From contig JAFVEY010000044.1 in the NCBI GenBank assembly GCA_017475765.1, forward strand, positions 31,051-95,050: a stretch of DNA of 64,000 bases. The letters are read 5' to 3'. A model generated the notes under the pieces. The model was not told the origin of the DNA. It worked only from the letters and a program-made list of their open reading frames with translations, and made no database searches. Each line of letters starts with the position of its first letter. Positions within the stretch are counted from its first letter, which is position 1. The stretch comes from Clostridia bacterium. Its GTDB lineage: Bacteria > Bacillota > Clostridia > Oscillospirales > Acutalibacteraceae. Made by a program: the position numbers and the translations under genes. Shown here in pieces: positions 9,089-18,288 of the stretch.

Positions 9089-11172
9089 GCATAAATAAGA
9101 ATCAGATAAAACGACTGGAAATACTGGCACCTGCCGGGGGAATGGAATCGATTTACCCTGCCGTAAGAGCCGGGGCGGATGCCGTGTATCTCGGCGCATC
9201 AGGCTTCAGCGCACGGTCGTCGGCGCATAATTTTACAGATGAGCAGCTGAGGGAAGCGGTTGAATACTGTCATCTTAACGGAACAGCGGTTCATCTTGCC
9301 TGTAATACGCTTGTACATGATGATGAGATTGACAGCGCCATGAAGCTGATCGAATATGCCTGTTCGATCGGCATTGATGCACTCATCATGCAGGATCTCG
9401 GACTGATAAGGCTTGTGCGTCAGGCTTGTCCGGATATGCCGGTACACGGCTCCACACAGCTTTCCGTGCATACACCTGCCGGAGTGGAACATCTTTATCG
9501 GCTTGGGCTGACAAGAGCCGTACTTTCGAGAGAGCTTTCCAAAAAGGAGATAGAGGAAATAGCGAAGGACAGTCCGATAGAGCTGGAAGTATTTGTACAC
9601 GGAGCGCTCTGTATGTGTGTTTCCGGACAATGCTATTTCAGCGCTATGCTCGGTTCAAGAAGCGGAAACAGAGGTTCATGCGCCCAGCCGTGCCGACTTC
9701 CCTTTTCTGTCAGAGGCGGCACAGGGCATGACCTCAGCCTGAAAGATCTTTCCATTATAGAGCATCTTCGTGAGCTGGAGGAAATGGGCATTGCTTCTGC
9801 AAAAATAGAGGGAAGAATGAAACGTCCCGAATATGTTGCCGCTGCTGTCGCTGCCTGCCGTCAAGGTCTTGACGAGGGCAGCGTTTCACCTGAACTTGCG
9901 GAAAAGCTGAGTTCTGTTTTTTCACGTTCCGGCTTTACGGACGGCTATTATGAGGGAAAGATCGGATCGTCTATGTTCGGAATCCGTTCCAAGGAAAATG
10001 TTGCCGCCGCTGACAGTAAAATATTTGCTTCCATACATGAACTGTACAAAAAAGAAAGACAGCATATCCCCGTTGATTTTTGTTTGACTGTAAAAGAGGG
10101 AGAAAAAAGCATCCTTACAGCAGCAGATGATGACGGCAGCAGCTTTGTATCGGAGGGGATGATACCGGAAAAAGCGATCAGTACAGCATTGAACCGGGAG
10201 CGGTGCGAAAAAAGTATTTCCAAAACGGGAGGAACACCGTTTTGGATGAGAAGTCTTTCCTGTGATATAGGCGAAGGACTTTCCATGCCTGCTTCTGCGC
10301 TGAATACAATGCGCACAGCCTGTCTGAACGGTCTTGCAGAGCAGAGAAGAAAAATCCGTCCGGCGGCATTTTCGGGCTATGAAAGAGCGCAGACAGACAC
10401 AAGGCGGCATATAAGACCCAAAAATTATCGTGTCCGATTTGCCGATGATGATATATCGGATGATTTTCTGGACAGCGAGCTGATATATGTTCCCTTGCTG
10501 ACGGATGACAGGCGGCTGAATAACCTTCTTGACAGGGGCTTTGCTGTTGCTGTTGAGATACCGAGGGGAATGTTCGGAGCGGAAAAGAAGATATACCGTG
10601 ATATGAAAAGGGTGCAGGCACTCGGCATCAATGAGGTTCTTGCAAATAATGTCGGAGCGGTGGAAATGGCGAAAAGCCTTGATATGGATATTCACGGCGG
10701 TTTTGGACTGAATCTTACGAATACGGAATCGCTGAAATGGGCGGAGAAACAGGGAATTATGGATACAGAGGTATCTTTTGAGCTGACTCTTGAACAGATA
10801 TCGAAACTGGGAGGTATCATACCGCTGGGAATGATATCCATGGGAAGGCTTCCGCTTATGCTGACAAGGAACTGTCCGGTTCAGAATGACGGCAAGGGAT
10901 GTCAATATTGCACTTATGCGCATACGATCCGTGACAGAAAGGGAATAGAATTTCCTATGATGTGCGGAATGACCGGATGCACAGAAATACTTAACAGCGT
11001 ACCGCTTATACTTGCTGACAGAACGGAGGAAATACGGGGAATTGATTTTGAAGTTTTCCGCTTTAGTGTTGAAAACTCTGTTGAAAAAGGGGAAAACTTA
11101 CGTCTGTACAGACAGCATTCGACACCGAAAGACGGCTTTACCCGTGGATTATACTACCGTGGTGTTGAATAG
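9085..11172 (+). CDS. Peptidase U32 family protein (RlhA-like, with DUF3656)
   Basis: 695-residue U32 protein. The family signature lies at residues 167-188 (ELEVFVHGALCMCVSG, then QCYFSAM), with Cys176, Cys178, Cys183, Cys199 and Cys203 likely to bind an iron-sulfur cluster. Known relatives such as RlhA and TrhP act in RNA 5-hydroxycytidine/uridine formation rather than proteolysis. The TIM-barrel N-terminus (LEILAPAGGMES) and long C-terminal part fit the DUF3656-containing RlhA branch. It starts inside the stop of zapA. The precise RNA target cannot be told from sequence. Confidence 0.85.
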   Translation: MSINKNQIKRLEILAPAGGMESIYPAVRAGADAVYLGASGFSARSSAHNFTDEQLREAVEYCHLNGTAVHLACNTLVHDDEIDSAMKLIEYACSIGIDALIMQDLGLIRLVRQACPDMPVHGSTQLSVHTPAGVEHLYRLGLTRAVLSRELSKKEIEEIAKDSPIELEVFVHGALCMCVSGQCYFSAMLGSRSGNRGSCAQPCRLPFSVRGGTGHDLSLKDLSIIEHLRELEEMGIASAKIEGRMKRPEYVAAAVAACRQGLDEGSVSPELAEKLSSVFSRSGFTDGYYEGKIGSSMFGIRSKENVAAADSKIFASIHELYKKERQHIPVDFCLTVKEGEKSILTAADDDGSSFVSEGMIPEKAISTALNRERCEKSISKTGGTPFWMRSLSCDIGEGLSMPASALNTMRTACLNGLAEQRRKIRPAAFSGYERAQTDTRRHIRPKNYRVRFADDDISDDFLDSELIYVPLLTDDRRLNNLLDRGFAVAVEIPRGMFGAEKKIYRDMKRVQALGINEVLANNVGAVEMAKSLDMDIHGGFGLNLTNTESLKWAEKQGIMDTEVSFELTLEQISKLGGIIPLGMISMGRLPLMLTRNCPVQNDGKGCQYCTYAHTIRDRKGIEFPMMCGMTGCTEILNSVPLILADRTEEIRGIDFEVFRFSVENSVEKGENLRLYRQHSTPKDGFTRGLYYRGVE

Positions 11173-11239
11173 TTGAAAACCGATGTGTTAAAACCTGTTG
11201 AAAGTGTTGAAAACTTTATTTTGTAAAAGGAGCAGACTA

Positions 11240-11686
11240 ATGGACGCAAAATTGAAGATCAAAAAATTGAATAAAAATGCTGTTATCCCGACAAGAGCAA
11301 CTCCGGGTTCGGCAGGGGCAGATCTGTATGCCTGCATAGAGGAAGCAGTGACGATAAGACCCGGCGAATTGAAAAAAATTCCGACAGGAATTGCAATTGA
11401 GCTTTCGGGAAATGACTGTGCCGCATTTCTTTTTGCAAGGAGCGGACTGGGGGTAAAGCATGGCATTACCCTTTCAAACGGTGTCGGAGTGGTTGACAGC
11501 GATTACAGAGGAGAAATATGTGTCGGACTTTGCAATGTTTCCGATGAGGAATATACAGTTCAGCCGCTGGAAAGAATAGCGCAGATGGTCATCATGCCTG
11601 TTGTATGTGCGGCAATTGTCGAATGTGAGGAGCTTAGCGAAACCGAAAGAGGAGAGGGCGGCTTTGGCTCCAGCGGTAAACTGTGA
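11240..11686 (+). CDS. dut: dUTP diphosphatase
   Basis: Hydrolyses dUTP to dUMP and pyrophosphate, keeping uracil out of DNA and supplying dTMP synthesis. The start at 11240 (MDAKLKIKK) has AAAGGAG eight bases upstream; an in-frame upstream ATG at 11198 lacks one. All five trimeric dUTPase motifs are present: PGSAGADLYA, FARSGLGVKHG, GVVDSDYRGEI, ERIAQMVI and the C-terminal RGEGGFGSSG. The 148-residue length is normal. It sits 67 bases after the U32 gene on the same strand. Confidence 0.96.
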   Translation: MDAKLKIKKLNKNAVIPTRATPGSAGADLYACIEEAVTIRPGELKKIPTGIAIELSGNDCAAFLFARSGLGVKHGITLSNGVGVVDSDYRGEICVGLCNVSDEEYTVQPLERIAQMVIMPVVCAAIVECEELSETERGEGGFGSSGKL

Positions 11687-11795
11687 TATCTGACGAATTC
11701 TGCCGATGAAATTGAAACATTTATACAAAATTAAATCCTTGTGCAAGCCGTTTTTTCGTATTTAAGCAGAAGTTTAAAAGTTGACAAATTTATTG

Positions 11796-11824
11796 TTGAG
11801 ATTGGCTGAATGGAATTGTATAAT
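11796..11824 (+). promoter_or_regulatory. Promoter upstream of mreB
   Basis: TTGAGA (11796-11801), 17-base spacer, TATAAT (11819-11824). Transcripts from here would carry a leader of roughly 260 bases that includes the MITE copy at 11941-12061. A second TTGACA at 11920-11925 lies 15 bases before the TATAGT that begins the repeat, so the repeat may also supply a -10 box. Confidence 0.5.
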
Positions 11825-11940
11825 ATAAGTTGGAAATTTTTGCAATGCTTTTCAGGAATTTTCAGGGAATAACAGGGAATTGAAAAATATGACTTAGTAA
11901 AAATACAGCGATTATGAGCTTGACAGTCTGAGCATTGATT

Positions 11941-12061
11941 TATAGTAAACGAAATTAAGAATTTCCACTTAAAGCATCCGGGTGCAGGGGCTTCAGCTCC
12001 TGACGGGGCTCAGGGCGAGAAACCCGATTGTAACAGGAATTAATTCGTGTCGTTGACTATA
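11941..12061 (+). repeat. MITE-like repeat, copy 1 (short form)
   Basis: 121 bp with imperfect terminal inverted repeats: TATAGTAAACGAAATTA at the left, and the complement of TATAGTCAACGAC at the right. A TA dinucleotide outside each end fits TA-target insertion. The core contains CGGGTGCAGGGGCTT-type sequence shared with copies at 13123, 26873 and 46756. It ends 33 bases before the mreB start codon, just upstream of its ribosome site. Confidence 0.85.
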
Positions 12062-12094
12062 TGTTCGGCTTAATACGACAGAAGGAGAGAGAAT

Positions 12095-13099
12095 ATGTTT
12101 TCAAAGGATATCGGTATAGATCTTGGAACAGCAAACACACTTGTGTATATGAAGGGAAAGGGCATTGTGATGAGAGAGCCTTCCGTTGTGGCGGTTGACG
12201 TGCGCACGGATACGGTTCTGGCAGTCGGCTCAAAGGCAAAGGATATGATCGGCAGAACGCCCGGATCTATCGTTGCGGTCAGACCGCTTAAGGACGGCGT
12301 CATTGCAGATTTTGACATAACGGCGACAATGCTTAACCGTTTTATCAGAATGGTTGTCAAGACCTCTGCTTTCAGCAAACCGAGGGTTATAGTGTGCATT
12401 CCTTCGGGAGTGACGGATGTTGAGCGCCGTGCGGTCGTGGACGCTGTCCGCAGAGCTGGAGTAAAACAGGTGGAGCTGATCGAAGAGCCTATGGCGGCGG
12501 CTATCGGCGCCGGACTTCCCGTAACGCACCCGGAGGGCAGCATGGTCGTTGATATCGGCGGCGGCACATCAGAGGTTGCCATCATTTCTCTGGACGATAT
12601 TGTAACAGCCTGCTCGGTCAGGGTGGCAGGAGATAAATTTGATGAATCTATCATCCAGTATGTCAAAAAGAAATATAATCTTCTTATCGGTGAGCGTACA
12701 GCCGAGGAGATAAAGCTCGGAATCGGCTCCGCTTATCCGTATGAGGGTGAGGGCAGTATGCAGATCAAGGGCAGAAACCTGATGGACGGTCTGCCGAAGG
12801 ATGTCATTATTACAGCTGCCGAGGTTCGGGATGCGCTTGCGGATCCACTTTCTGTCATTATCGAAGCGATCAAGACAACGCTGGAGCAGACACCGCCTGA
12901 GCTTTCGGCGGATATTATCGACAACGGTATCATGCTTACCGGAGGCGGCGCACTTCTGAGAGGTCTGGAGCTGCTGGTGGCTCAGGAAACAAGTATGCCT
13001 GTGTATGTTGCCGAAAGACCGCTTGACTGCGTTGTTGACGGCACGGGCAAGCGTCTGGAACGTCTGAATAACAAGAGCCGTTCCAGGAGAAGGTATTGA
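12095..13099 (+). CDS. mreB: Rod-shape protein MreB
   Basis: Actin-like ATPase that forms membrane-associated filaments and guides the elongasome for lateral wall growth. The 334-residue length is standard. The phosphate 1 loop [11 protein letters not shown] is at residues 8-18, the [11 protein letters not shown] segment near 130, phosphate 2 VDIGGGTSE near 150, and the adenosine motif TGGGALLRG near 285. The C-terminus is Lys/Arg-rich ([10 protein letters not shown]). AGAAGGAGAG precedes the ATG. It is first in the mreB-mreC-mreD-PBP2 order, and it is flanked on both sides by same-orientation MITE-like repeats. A paralogue lies at 22282-23301. Confidence 0.96.
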   Translation: MFSKDIGIDLGTANTLVYMKGKGIVMREPSVVAVDVRTDTVLAVGSKAKDMIGRTPGSIVAVRPLKDGVIADFDITATMLNRFIRMVVKTSAFSKPRVIVCIPSGVTDVERRAVVDAVRRAGVKQVELIEEPMAAAIGAGLPVTHPEGSMVVDIGGGTSEVAIISLDDIVTACSVRVAGDKFDESIIQYVKKKYNLLIGERTAEEIKLGIGSAYPYEGEGSMQIKGRNLMDGLPKDVIITAAEVRDALADPLSVIIEAIKTTLEQTPPELSADIIDNGIMLTGGGALLRGLELLVAQETSMPVYVAERPLDCVVDGTGKRLERLNNKSRSRRRY

Positions 13100-13122
13100 T
13101 ATTGCTTTGACAGGCAATTACA

Positions 13123-13267
13123 TATAGTAAACGAAATTAAAAAATTTCTGTTAAAACATTCGGGTGCAGGGGCTTTAGCTCCTGCCGGGGTTCAGGGCGA
13201 GAAGCCCTGGTGGGGGTCGGGACAAAGCTCAAATGGTAATAGTAATTAATTAGTGTCGTTGACTATA
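13123..13267 (+). repeat. MITE-like repeat, copy 2
   Basis: 145 bp, same orientation as copy 1, with TATAGTAAACGAAATTAA at the left and the GTCGTTGACTATA end at the right. It includes a longer GAAGCCCTGGTGGGGG core than copy 1. It fills most of the gap between mreB and mreC. Confidence 0.85.
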
Positions 13268-13392
13268 ACATCAGAATCAGAGGGTTTCGCTTGACTTTCC
13301 CAAAGACCTGCGAAGCCCTTTTTGAAATATTGATGGAAGATGGCCGGATGGGTGTCCGGTGTGAGATGTATGATAAAAAGCGGGTGTTTTGA

Positions 13393-14277
13393 TTGAACAG
13401 GATAACATCGGGAAAAGGGTTCAAGGTGCTGATAACGACTGTGTGTATTCTGCTGGTGCTGGCTTTGGTGACGGCAGGAAATGATACCATAGGCGGACTG
13501 GTGACGGGATATATCCTGACGCCCCTCAGAAGAGCGGCGGCGGATTTTACCAATTCGGCAGAGGATGCGATCGCTCCCCCGAAAAGCACCGAAGAGCTTG
13601 AAGAGGAAAACAGCGCTCTGCGTGAGGAAAACAAAAAGCTGAATGATATGCTTGTCGAATATTATGACATTAAAAAAGAAAATGAAGAGTTGTATAAATT
13701 TTATGATATCAAGAAAAACAATGAGGATTTTTCTGTCATTCCGTCAACAGTCATTTCAAGAGATCCTAACGAGAATTTTTACGGTTTTATCGTAGACAAA
13801 GGCTCGGCAGACGGGATAGAGCTGAACGACCCCGTCATGACAGACAACGGTCTGGTAGGCTATGTCAGCGAGGTCAGCCTGAAATCCTCAAAGGTGACAG
13901 CGTTGATCTCTCCGGCGGCAAAAATAGGCGTGGTGGATAAAAAAACGGGAGATGAGGGAATCATTACGGGAGATCCCGAACTCAGCGACAGCGGAATTAC
14001 GCTGATGAAAAATATATCTTCACAGAATACTATTAAAAGCGGCGATATTATCGTGACATCCGGCTATGGAGGAATGTATCCGAAAAATATCAAGATCGGT
14101 ACAGTCAGCAAAATTACGCTTGACAGCTACACAGGAACTCCGCAGGCGGTGATAAAGCCGTTTGAGGATGTCCGGAAAATAACGTCAGCCGCTATCATCG
14201 TCAATTTCAGCGGAAAAGGAGAGGTGGAAGAATTTTCTTCCGCCGAAAATAAGGAAACTTCAAAGAAACCGGGATAA
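13393..14277 (+). CDS. mreC: Rod-shape protein MreC
   Basis: Bitopic membrane protein that links MreB filaments to the periplasmic-side wall enzymes. It has a short cytoplasmic N-terminus, one TM helix (about residues 12-30), and a coiled coil rich in Glu and Lys (about 70-110, EELEEENSALREENKKL). The double beta-barrel domain follows with the family segments VISRDPNENFYGFIVDKG and GYVSEVSLKSSKV. The C-terminus is Glu/Lys-rich. The likely start is a TTG directly after a TGA, behind a modest GCGGGTG ribosome site. The long mreB-mreC gap is due to the inserted repeat. Confidence 0.93.
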   Translation: MNRITSGKGFKVLITTVCILLVLALVTAGNDTIGGLVTGYILTPLRRAAADFTNSAEDAIAPPKSTEELEEENSALREENKKLNDMLVEYYDIKKENEELYKFYDIKKNNEDFSVIPSTVISRDPNENFYGFIVDKGSADGIELNDPVMTDNGLVGYVSEVSLKSSKVTALISPAAKIGVVDKKTGDEGIITGDPELSDSGITLMKNISSQNTIKSGDIIVTSGYGGMYPKNIKIGTVSKITLDSYTGTPQAVIKPFEDVRKITSAAIIVNFSGKGEVEEFSSAENKETSKKPG

Positions 14278-14298
14278 GGAGAGCAGATCGGAGTATTT

Positions 14299-14805
14299 AT
14301 GAACAGATTCAATATTGTCAGATATACGGCATTTTCTCTTGAAATACTGATTTGCAGCGTAATACAGAGCGTTCCCGGATTAAGTCCGGAGGTTTTCGGA
14401 GGCAGACCGGTGCTTTTGCTTCCGCTTGCCGTATCCATAGCGATTTTTGAGGGAGAAGTGCCTGCCATTGTTTTCGGAGTGATAAGTGGTCTGCTGGCGG
14501 ATGCCGGTTACAGCGGTCCGATGGGATATTATTCGATCATGCTTGCTGTATTGTGCTTTATTGTCAGCGTGCTGATGGAAAACTATATCAAAACAAATCT
14601 TCTGACGGCAATGCTCATCGGAACGATCAGCATCCCTGTGATCATATTCGTTCAGTTTCTGCTTTTTTATGTTTCAATGGGTTACGGCGATGTGTGGGTA
14701 TATTTTGCGGCGCACTATATTTCAAGGATCATTTATACATGGGCGTTTGTGCCTGTCTTTTACGGGATCAACCGGTTTATCGCAGCAAGAACCATGGCAG
14801 AATAA
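14299..14805 (+). CDS. mreD: Rod-shape protein MreD
   Basis: 168-residue polytopic membrane protein with five or so hydrophobic helices, the partner of MreC in the elongasome. The family is weakly conserved. Supporting features are the position directly between mreC and a class B PBP, the length, and the acidic-glycine segment RPVLLLPLAVSIAIFEGEVPA, which resembles the MreD pattern in which a conserved helix leads into a GxxxGLLAD motif (here GVISGLLADAGYSG). It starts 21 bases after mreC with GGAG upstream. Confidence 0.9.
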   Translation: MNRFNIVRYTAFSLEILICSVIQSVPGLSPEVFGGRPVLLLPLAVSIAIFEGEVPAIVFGVISGLLADAGYSGPMGYYSIMLAVLCFIVSVLMENYIKTNLLTAMLIGTISIPVIIFVQFLLFYVSMGYGDVWVYFAAHYISRIIYTWAFVPVFYGINRFIAARTMAE

Positions 14806-14823
14806 TAGCAGAGGGGTGGCAGT

Positions 14824-16821
14824 ATGGAACAGAAAAGTACAAAATGGCGGTATGCTTTTTTAATCACGGCGGCGCTTGCAGCGGCAGCCGTTTTTTGCGC
14901 AAGACTGGTGCAGTGGCAGGTATTTCAGAGTGATTATTATAACGATATCGCCCTCACCTCGACCACCTATACCGTTCAGACAGATGCTGTCAGGGGAGAA
15001 ATATACGATGTCAACGGCGTGAAGCTGGCAGTCAATATGACAGGGTATAGAATCGTCATCAACAAGCTGTTTATGGCAGATGAGGAACTTAACGGCAATA
15101 TTGTAAAGCTTGTTTCCTTGCTGGAGATTTGCGGAGATAAGTGGATAGATGATCTTCCGATCAAGGTGAATGCAGACGGGAGCTATTCCTTCGATGAAGA
15201 TAAAAGTGATGAAATAGATGAACTTAAGAGCAAGGATCATCTTAATATGAATCCGTATTCCACAGCGGATGAATGTATGGCGAAATTAGTTGAAAAATAC
15301 GGCTGCGGGGATTATACCAAAAAACAGCAGAGGGATATTATCAGCATCCGATATAATATGGACAAAAACGGCTATTCCAAAAGCAAGCCTTATATTTTTG
15401 CCGACAGTATCAGCGAAAGGGCAATGAATGTCGTTTCCGAAAATATGCAGTCTGTTCAGGGGGTTACGGTGGAATCAACAGCGGTCAGAACCTATCAGAA
15501 CGGAACAGCAGCTCCGCATATTGTCGGTATCACGGGACTGATTTCGGAAGAGGAATATAAGGAGCTTAAAAATAAGGGTTATAGCTATAATGACGAAGTC
15601 GGAAAAAGCGGCATCGAGGGCGCATTTGAGAAATATCTGAGAGGTACGCCCGGCAGCAGAACGTATGAGGTAAGCTCTGACGGAACGACCACGCTTGCCG
15701 AAACAGTTGATTCCAAACCCGGAAACTCGGTTTATCTGACAATAGATACCAAATATCAGCAGCTAGCACAGAAGGCTCTCAAAGAGGCTGTGCAGGAGGC
15801 GAATGATTATGCCAAATCTGTCGGGGATGAGAATATGGGCGCCGACTGCACGGGTGCGGCGGTGGTGGTTCTCAATGTTGAGGATTTTTCTGTGCTTTGT
15901 GCGGCAAGCTACCCGACCTATGACCTTTCCAAGTTTTATACGGATTACACCAAACTTTCGACAGATAAAACACTTCCGCTTTTCGACAGGGCTTTTATGG
16001 GCGCATTGGCTCCTGGTTCAACCTTTAAACCGATGGTTGCCTCTGCTGCTCTGCAGGAAAAGGCGATCACTCCGACAACTGAGATAGACTGTGAGGGAGT
16101 TTATACAAAAGGCGGATTAAGACTGTGGTGTATGGGATATCACGGAAATCTCAATATGTATGAGGCGATTCGTGATTCGTGCAATGTTTATTTTGCGGAA
16201 ACAGCACGGCTGCTGGGAATAGAAAATATGAACATATATGCAAAGCGCTGCGGTCTGGGAGTCAAGACCGGAGTGGAGATCACAGAAAGCAGGGGAACAC
16301 TTGCCGGTCCTGAATACAGCAGGGAAATGGGTTCGGAATGGTATGACAGCTTTGTATCTCCTGCCGGTATAGGACAGTCCGACAACCAGTTCACACCGCT
16401 TCAGCTTGCCACTTATGCCGCAACAATTGCCAACAACGGTACAAGACTCAGGACTCATGTCGTTGATAAGATCATGTCCTATACGGGAGATGAGGTGATC
16501 TATGAAACAGTTCCTGAAGTAATGGACAATATGGGAGTAAGCCTTGAAAATATCAAAGAGGTTCAGAAGGGTATGAATATGGCTGCCAACAGCTATTCTG
16601 CACTTGACGGATTTGGCATACAGATAGCCGGCAAAACGGGAACGGCTGAAAACAGCGGCTCCGACCATGCGAATTTTATATGTTATGCTCCGTTTGATAA
16701 GCCTGAGATCGCTGTCGCCGTTATGGTTGAGCATGGAGCAAAAAGTTTTGTAGCAATTAATGTGGCACGAAAAATAATGGAGGAATATTTTTCCGAGGAA
16801 CTCAAATCATCATCTGAATAA
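14824..16821 (+). CDS. mrdA: Penicillin-binding protein 2 (elongation transpeptidase)
   Basis: Class B PBP that cross-links peptidoglycan during lateral growth. A single N-terminal TM helix (about residues 10-28) is followed by the dimerisation domain (RGEIYDVNGVKLAVN) and the transpeptidase domain. Catalytic motifs are Ser399-Thr-Phe-Lys in APGSTFKP, Ser452-Cys-Asn, and Lys604-Thr-Gly in AGKTGTAE. 665 residues is normal for the family. The gene lies 18 bases after mreD with AGAGGGGTGG upstream, so it is the last member of the mre operon. The symbol follows gene order; some Firmicutes call it pbpA or spoVD-like. Confidence 0.93.
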   Translation: MEQKSTKWRYAFLITAALAAAAVFCARLVQWQVFQSDYYNDIALTSTTYTVQTDAVRGEIYDVNGVKLAVNMTGYRIVINKLFMADEELNGNIVKLVSLLEICGDKWIDDLPIKVNADGSYSFDEDKSDEIDELKSKDHLNMNPYSTADECMAKLVEKYGCGDYTKKQQRDIISIRYNMDKNGYSKSKPYIFADSISERAMNVVSENMQSVQGVTVESTAVRTYQNGTAAPHIVGITGLISEEEYKELKNKGYSYNDEVGKSGIEGAFEKYLRGTPGSRTYEVSSDGTTTLAETVDSKPGNSVYLTIDTKYQQLAQKALKEAVQEANDYAKSVGDENMGADCTGAAVVVLNVEDFSVLCAASYPTYDLSKFYTDYTKLSTDKTLPLFDRAFMGALAPGSTFKPMVASAALQEKAITPTTEIDCEGVYTKGGLRLWCMGYHGNLNMYEAIRDSCNVYFAETARLLGIENMNIYAKRCGLGVKTGVEITESRGTLAGPEYSREMGSEWYDSFVSPAGIGQSDNQFTPLQLATYAATIANNGTRLRTHVVDKIMSYTGDEVIYETVPEVMDNMGVSLENIKEVQKGMNMAANSYSALDGFGIQIAGKTGTAENSGSDHANFICYAPFDKPEIAVAVMVEHGAKSFVAINVARKIMEEYFSEELKSSSE

Positions 16822-16859
16822 ACAGGTTTGTTCAGGGAGCTTTATTTGATTATGATACT

Positions 16860-16914
16860 ACCTGTCCGACAGCCGTACACGCTTAATCAGCTATTTTGCG
16901 GCTATCGGACAGGT
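16860..16914 (+). repeat. Long imperfect hairpin after mrdA
   Basis: ACCTGTCCGA (16860-16869) pairs perfectly with 16905-16914, and AGCCG (16871-16875) with 16899-16903, leaving a loop of about 23 bases. No T-run follows, so it is not a typical intrinsic terminator. It may protect the mRNA 3' end or slow polymerase between the mre operon and the MinD-like gene. Confidence 0.6.
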
Positions 16915-17022
16915 ATGTTATTACAGCAGTCATAAGGCTGTTAAATTTGTATGAAAGAATATTTTATTTCTTCTTGACTTTATGTAAATTGTGTGATATC
17001 GTTATTAAAGAGGTATTTAAAA

Positions 17023-17757
17023 ATGGGAAAAGTGACAGTAATTACATCAGGAAAAGGCGGAACAGGCAAGTCTACCGTAACGGCAGGTTTGGGTGCTGCT
17101 TTGGTCAGACGAGGCAATCGTGTTCTGACAATCGACTGTGATGCGGGCATGAGAGGTATTGACCTTATGCTCGGAGTCAGCGGCGAGCTTGTTTTTGATA
17201 TAGCGGATATCGTTAACGGAAATTGTTCGCCGGCAAGTGCCATCTATCCGTGCAGAACTGTGCCGGAGCTTTATATTCTGCCGGCTCCGCAGAATGTCAG
17301 GGATGAAATAAGCCCCTACATCATGCGCCAGCTGGTGCGTGTGCTTGAAAAATATTATGACCATATCCTGATTGACTGTCCGGCGGGAATCGGTTCGGGC
17401 TTTGAATCGGCAGCCGCAGCTGCATCACAGGCAGTTATGGTTGCAAATGCAGAACCTCTATCACTAAGAGGGTGTGACAAAGTCAGACAAAAACTCAAAC
17501 AATGGCATATACCTGAGATACGACTTATCATCAATCGCTTCAATGAACGCAAATTCAGAAAGCTGGATGCTTTCCCTGATCTGGATGTCGTTATTGATAA
17601 GGCAGGCGCAAGACTGCTCGGTATTGTTCCGGAAGATCCAGCAGCGGCAGGTGCGGCACAAAGAGGAGAACCGATAGAAGGCAAAATGAAGGCGGTTTAC
17701 GCTTTTGACAGGATCGCTGCACGGCTTGACGGCGTGAGCGTTCCTCTTGAATTGTAG
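17023..17757 (+). CDS. minD: MinD/ParA-type ATPase
   Basis: P-loop ATPase of the MinD/Mrp/ParA superfamily with the deviant Walker A KGGTGKST (residues 10-17), the switch segment DCDAGMRGIDLMLG and Walker B ILIDCPAGI. The start at 17023 (MGKVTVITSGKGG) follows AAGAGG; ten upstream codons lack a ribosome site. MinD normally pairs with MinC to block polar Z-rings. Here neither minC nor minE is adjacent, and the 244-residue protein ends VSVPLEL without an obvious basic amphipathic membrane-targeting helix. The neighbours (mre genes, mgsA) are the usual ones for clostridial minD. A divergent MinD-like function remains possible. Confidence 0.72.
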   Translation: MGKVTVITSGKGGTGKSTVTAGLGAALVRRGNRVLTIDCDAGMRGIDLMLGVSGELVFDIADIVNGNCSPASAIYPCRTVPELYILPAPQNVRDEISPYIMRQLVRVLEKYYDHILIDCPAGIGSGFESAAAAASQAVMVANAEPLSLRGCDKVRQKLKQWHIPEIRLIINRFNERKFRKLDAFPDLDVVIDKAGARLLGIVPEDPAAAGAAQRGEPIEGKMKAVYAFDRIAARLDGVSVPLEL

Positions 17758-17796
17758 TGCAGATTCAGTAATTCATAGCTAATAGGGGGAAATAAA

Positions 17797-18195
17797 ATGA
17801 ATATAGCATTGATAGCACATGACGCAAAAAAAGAGCTTATGGTGCAGTTTTGTATTGCCTACTGCGGCATTCTGAGCAGACATAATCTTTGCGCTACGGG
17901 TACAACGGGCAAGATGGTTTCCGAAGCAACAGGGCTTGAAATACAAAGATTTCTCGGCGGTTCGCAGGGAGGCGATCAGCAGATCGCTGCAAGGATCGCT
18001 TTCAATGAGATCGATATGCTTATCTTTCTCAGAGATCCTCTCAATCCGAAGCCGCATGAGCCGAATGATATGAATCTTCTCAGACTTTGCGATATGCACA
18101 ATATACCTGTTGCGACCAATATAGCAACAGGAGAAGTGCTGATACATGGTCTGGAAAGAGGAGATCTTGACTGGCGTAATATTGTCAGATCGTGA
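17797..18195 (+). CDS. mgsA: Methylglyoxal synthase
   Basis: Converts dihydroxyacetone phosphate to methylglyoxal and phosphate, a bypass of lower glycolysis when phosphate is scarce. At 132 residues it has the family motifs IAHDAKK (residues 6-12), the phosphate-binding ATGTTGKM (about 33-40), [12 protein letters not shown] and FLRDPL with the catalytic aspartate. TAGGGGGAA precedes the ATG. A clear terminator at 18224 ends the unit. Confidence 0.96.
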   Translation: MNIALIAHDAKKELMVQFCIAYCGILSRHNLCATGTTGKMVSEATGLEIQRFLGGSQGGDQQIAARIAFNEIDMLIFLRDPLNPKPHEPNDMNLLRLCDMHNIPVATNIATGEVLIHGLERGDLDWRNIVRS

Positions 18196-18223
18196 TATTA
18201 TTTACTGTGATAACAAAAATAAA

Positions 18224-18252
18224 GCGACCGGATTTGTACCGGTCGCATTTTT
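18224..18252 (+). terminator. Terminator after mgsA
   Basis: An 8-bp stem GCGACCGG (18224-18231 with 18239-18246), loop ATTTGTA, followed by ATTTTTG. Confidence 0.9.
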
Positions 18253-18288
18253 GTCTGGAATGATACGAATTTTGTCGGATGGAAAGGA

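Noticed and set aside
9922..10923. Leftward 333-residue ORF opposite the U32 gene
   Set aside because: A shadow ORF produced by the codon bias of the plus-strand gene; no domain and no ribosome site.
12095..13099. mreB as cargo of a composite transposon between the two repeats
   Set aside because: The repeats are short, lack a transposase, lie in the same orientation, and mreB is in its normal operon position. Two independent insertions explain it better.
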